Source of the DNA: Blastobasis lacticolella
Lineage: Eukaryota > Arthropoda > Insecta > Lepidoptera > Blastobasidae
Assembly: GCA_905147135.1 (NCBI GenBank)
Contig: LR990050.1
Coordinates: forward strand, 20,582,001-20,646,000
Reading direction: 5' to 3'
DNA: 64,000 nt
The position numbers and the translations under genes were made by a program. This document shows positions 63,085 to 64,000 of this stretch, piece after piece. Under the pieces are notes generated by a model. The model was not told the origin of the DNA, made no database searches, and was given only the letters and a program-made list of their open reading frames with translations. How positions within the stretch are numbered: the stretch's first letter is position 1; each line of letters begins with the position of its first letter.

Positions 63085-63096
63085 TTCCTGCGTCCC
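63071..63096 (+). promoter_or_regulatory. Conserved hairpin with the ORF1 stop codon in its loop
   Basis: GGGACGCGGA and TCCTGCGTCCC pair (one bulged T) and leave the UAA stop in a 5-nt loop. The same 26 nt occur at 42931-42956 and 59891-59916. It might influence termination, stability or recognition of the RNA. Confidence 0.6.
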
Positions 63097-63421
63097 GCCT
63101 TGGTGCCTCTGGCGGCGGATGGGCGGGGGTCCGTTCGTCGATGAAAGAGAGGCCCGAGAGGAGGCAGCGTGCTTGTGCCCGGTGCGCTGCCTGTTTAGTG
63201 AGGAAGCTCGCTGAAGCGAGCGGTGCTGGCGGGGTACCGGAAGTATACTTCGTTTTCCCGGGACTCCGCCGCCTATGCACCGAGAGGGTCACCATGGGGT
63301 TTTAGCGGGTAGGGGGGCGCCCTCAGCGACCTCGAGTCCCGCATAACCCGCCCGCCTCCCCCGAGGCCAGCGGGTACGCCTAAACGCGTTTCCCCATGAC
63401 AAAAAAAAAAAAAAAAAAAAA

Positions 63422-63445
63422 GGTTAGGTTAGGTTAGGTTAGGTT
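63422..63445 (+). repeat. Telomeric (TTAGG)n between elements 7 and 8
   Basis: Nearly five perfect units after the poly(A) of element 7. Confidence 0.95.
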
Positions 63446-64000
63446 GGGGTGCTGGGTCGGGTAACCTCCTAGTGTGCCCGGTTTGCTATTGGTCCCTTTG
63501 GGTTACGACCCGGTGGAAGAGTAGCATGACCGGGACGGTGCACCCTGGGCGCTTGGTTATTATCTTCCCATGAGGGATCTTGGTAGCCAAGTGGCTAATA
63601 ACTCGACGCCGACCCTCTCTCGTCGCCTTCTGGCACTTGAGATGAGGGTCGACCGGTCCTCTCCTGTCGCCTTCTGGCACTTGGGATGAGGGCCGAACCC
63701 GTAGTCCCGAGTCCGGGATCGGGGGCCAGTGGCCGCGTGGAAGGTGAACCACTATAAACAATCATCCGTCAGCCAAGACGTAAAAACCTGTAGGGATGTG
63801 GGGCCCCCTTGCAGTACTAAGCCCCTACCGGCGAAAGCTATGGCCGAGTCACATAAGAAAACTACTCCCCGGGAGGGTCCCAGTACGGCGGTGTCGTCTG
63901 GGGAATCCCTCCCCAGTCTCAGAGCTGATAGTTCTGGGACTGGGCTGCCGAACTTATACGGGGTCGGCACTTGTGCGATGAAGTCCGTGCCCGAGAAGGG
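63446..64000 (+). mobile_element. Start of type B element 8 (runs off the window)
   Basis: The 5' UTR (63446-63839) and the first 54 codons of ORF1 from ATG 63840 (MAESHKKTTPREGPSTAVSS) are present and match element 7 closely. The window ends inside the GGV-motif region. Confidence 0.92.

Larger units (their letters stand above)
60288..63421 (+). mobile_element. Complete type B Gag-only telomeric element 7
   Basis: A complete unit of 3,134 bp between two perfect TTAGG arrays: a 394-nt 5' UTR with a tandemly repeated GTCGCCTTCTGGCACTTG segment (about 60466 and 60508), one intact ORF1 of 800 codons (60682-63084), a 316-nt 3' UTR and a poly(A) of about 21. No trace of ORF2 remains. It shares its first about 170 nt and its last about 80 nt with type A, so the ends recognised by the type A machinery are kept. 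This is the reference copy of the family. Confidence 0.93.

Overview
Organism and setting. The window looks like the subtelomeric end of a lepidopteran (moth or butterfly) chromosome. The evidence is: insect-type telomeric repeats (TTAGG)n between retrotransposons; R1-clade LINEs joined to those repeats as in silkworm TRAS/SART elements; 3' tails of lepidopteran interspersed repeats; and one ordinary, intron-containing, GC-rich animal gene at the left. Because the G-rich TTAGG strand is the + strand, the right side of the window should be the telomere-proximal side. Layout. (1) 1-9.4 kb: the last three coding exons of a Hip14/ZDHHC17-type palmitoyltransferase on the + strand, with introns full of repeats (a 16-bp minisatellite, foldback elements, LINE fragments). 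(2) 9.5-11.9 kb: degraded LINE reverse-transcriptase fragments. (3) 11.9-23.9 kb: a decayed SART-like telomeric retrotransposon split by a 296-bp foldback element and by a 7.8-kb BEL/Pao retroelement (identical 244-bp LTRs, 5-bp duplication CCATG, gag, pol and a broken env-like region). (4) 23.9-40.1 kb: a second SART-like element (type A, ORF1+ORF2). It is split by a 10.1-kb AT-rich insert (26891-36980) that carries a viral-ankyrin-like gene and several small, mostly spliced genes. The best explanation is an integrated polydnavirus (bracovirus-like) segment from a parasitoid wasp. (5) 40.2-43.3 kb: a type B element that has only ORF1 (Gag). (6) 43.3-51.9 kb: a minus-strand, TRAS-oriented Gag-only element interrupted by a 5.46-kb non-coding element with 519-bp LTRs. 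(7) 51.9-58.3 kb, inverted: the 5' part of a type B element and a nearly full type A element. (8) 58.3-64.0 kb: type B Gag-only elements head to tail, separated by poly(A)-(TTAGG)n, including one complete 3.1-kb copy with an intact 800-codon ORF1. How it works together. Type A elements encode endonuclease/reverse transcriptase plus Gag. Type B elements carry only Gag but share type A's 5' start, 3' terminal sequence and TTAGG target. This suggests a telomere-building pair in which B is copied by an A-type enzyme, resembling the HeT-A/TART arrangement of Drosophila but on top of a TTAGG telomere. Most copies are broken, and the array has also collected a retrovirus-like element and a probable parasitoid-virus segment. 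All family assignments are from sequence reading alone; no searches were run.
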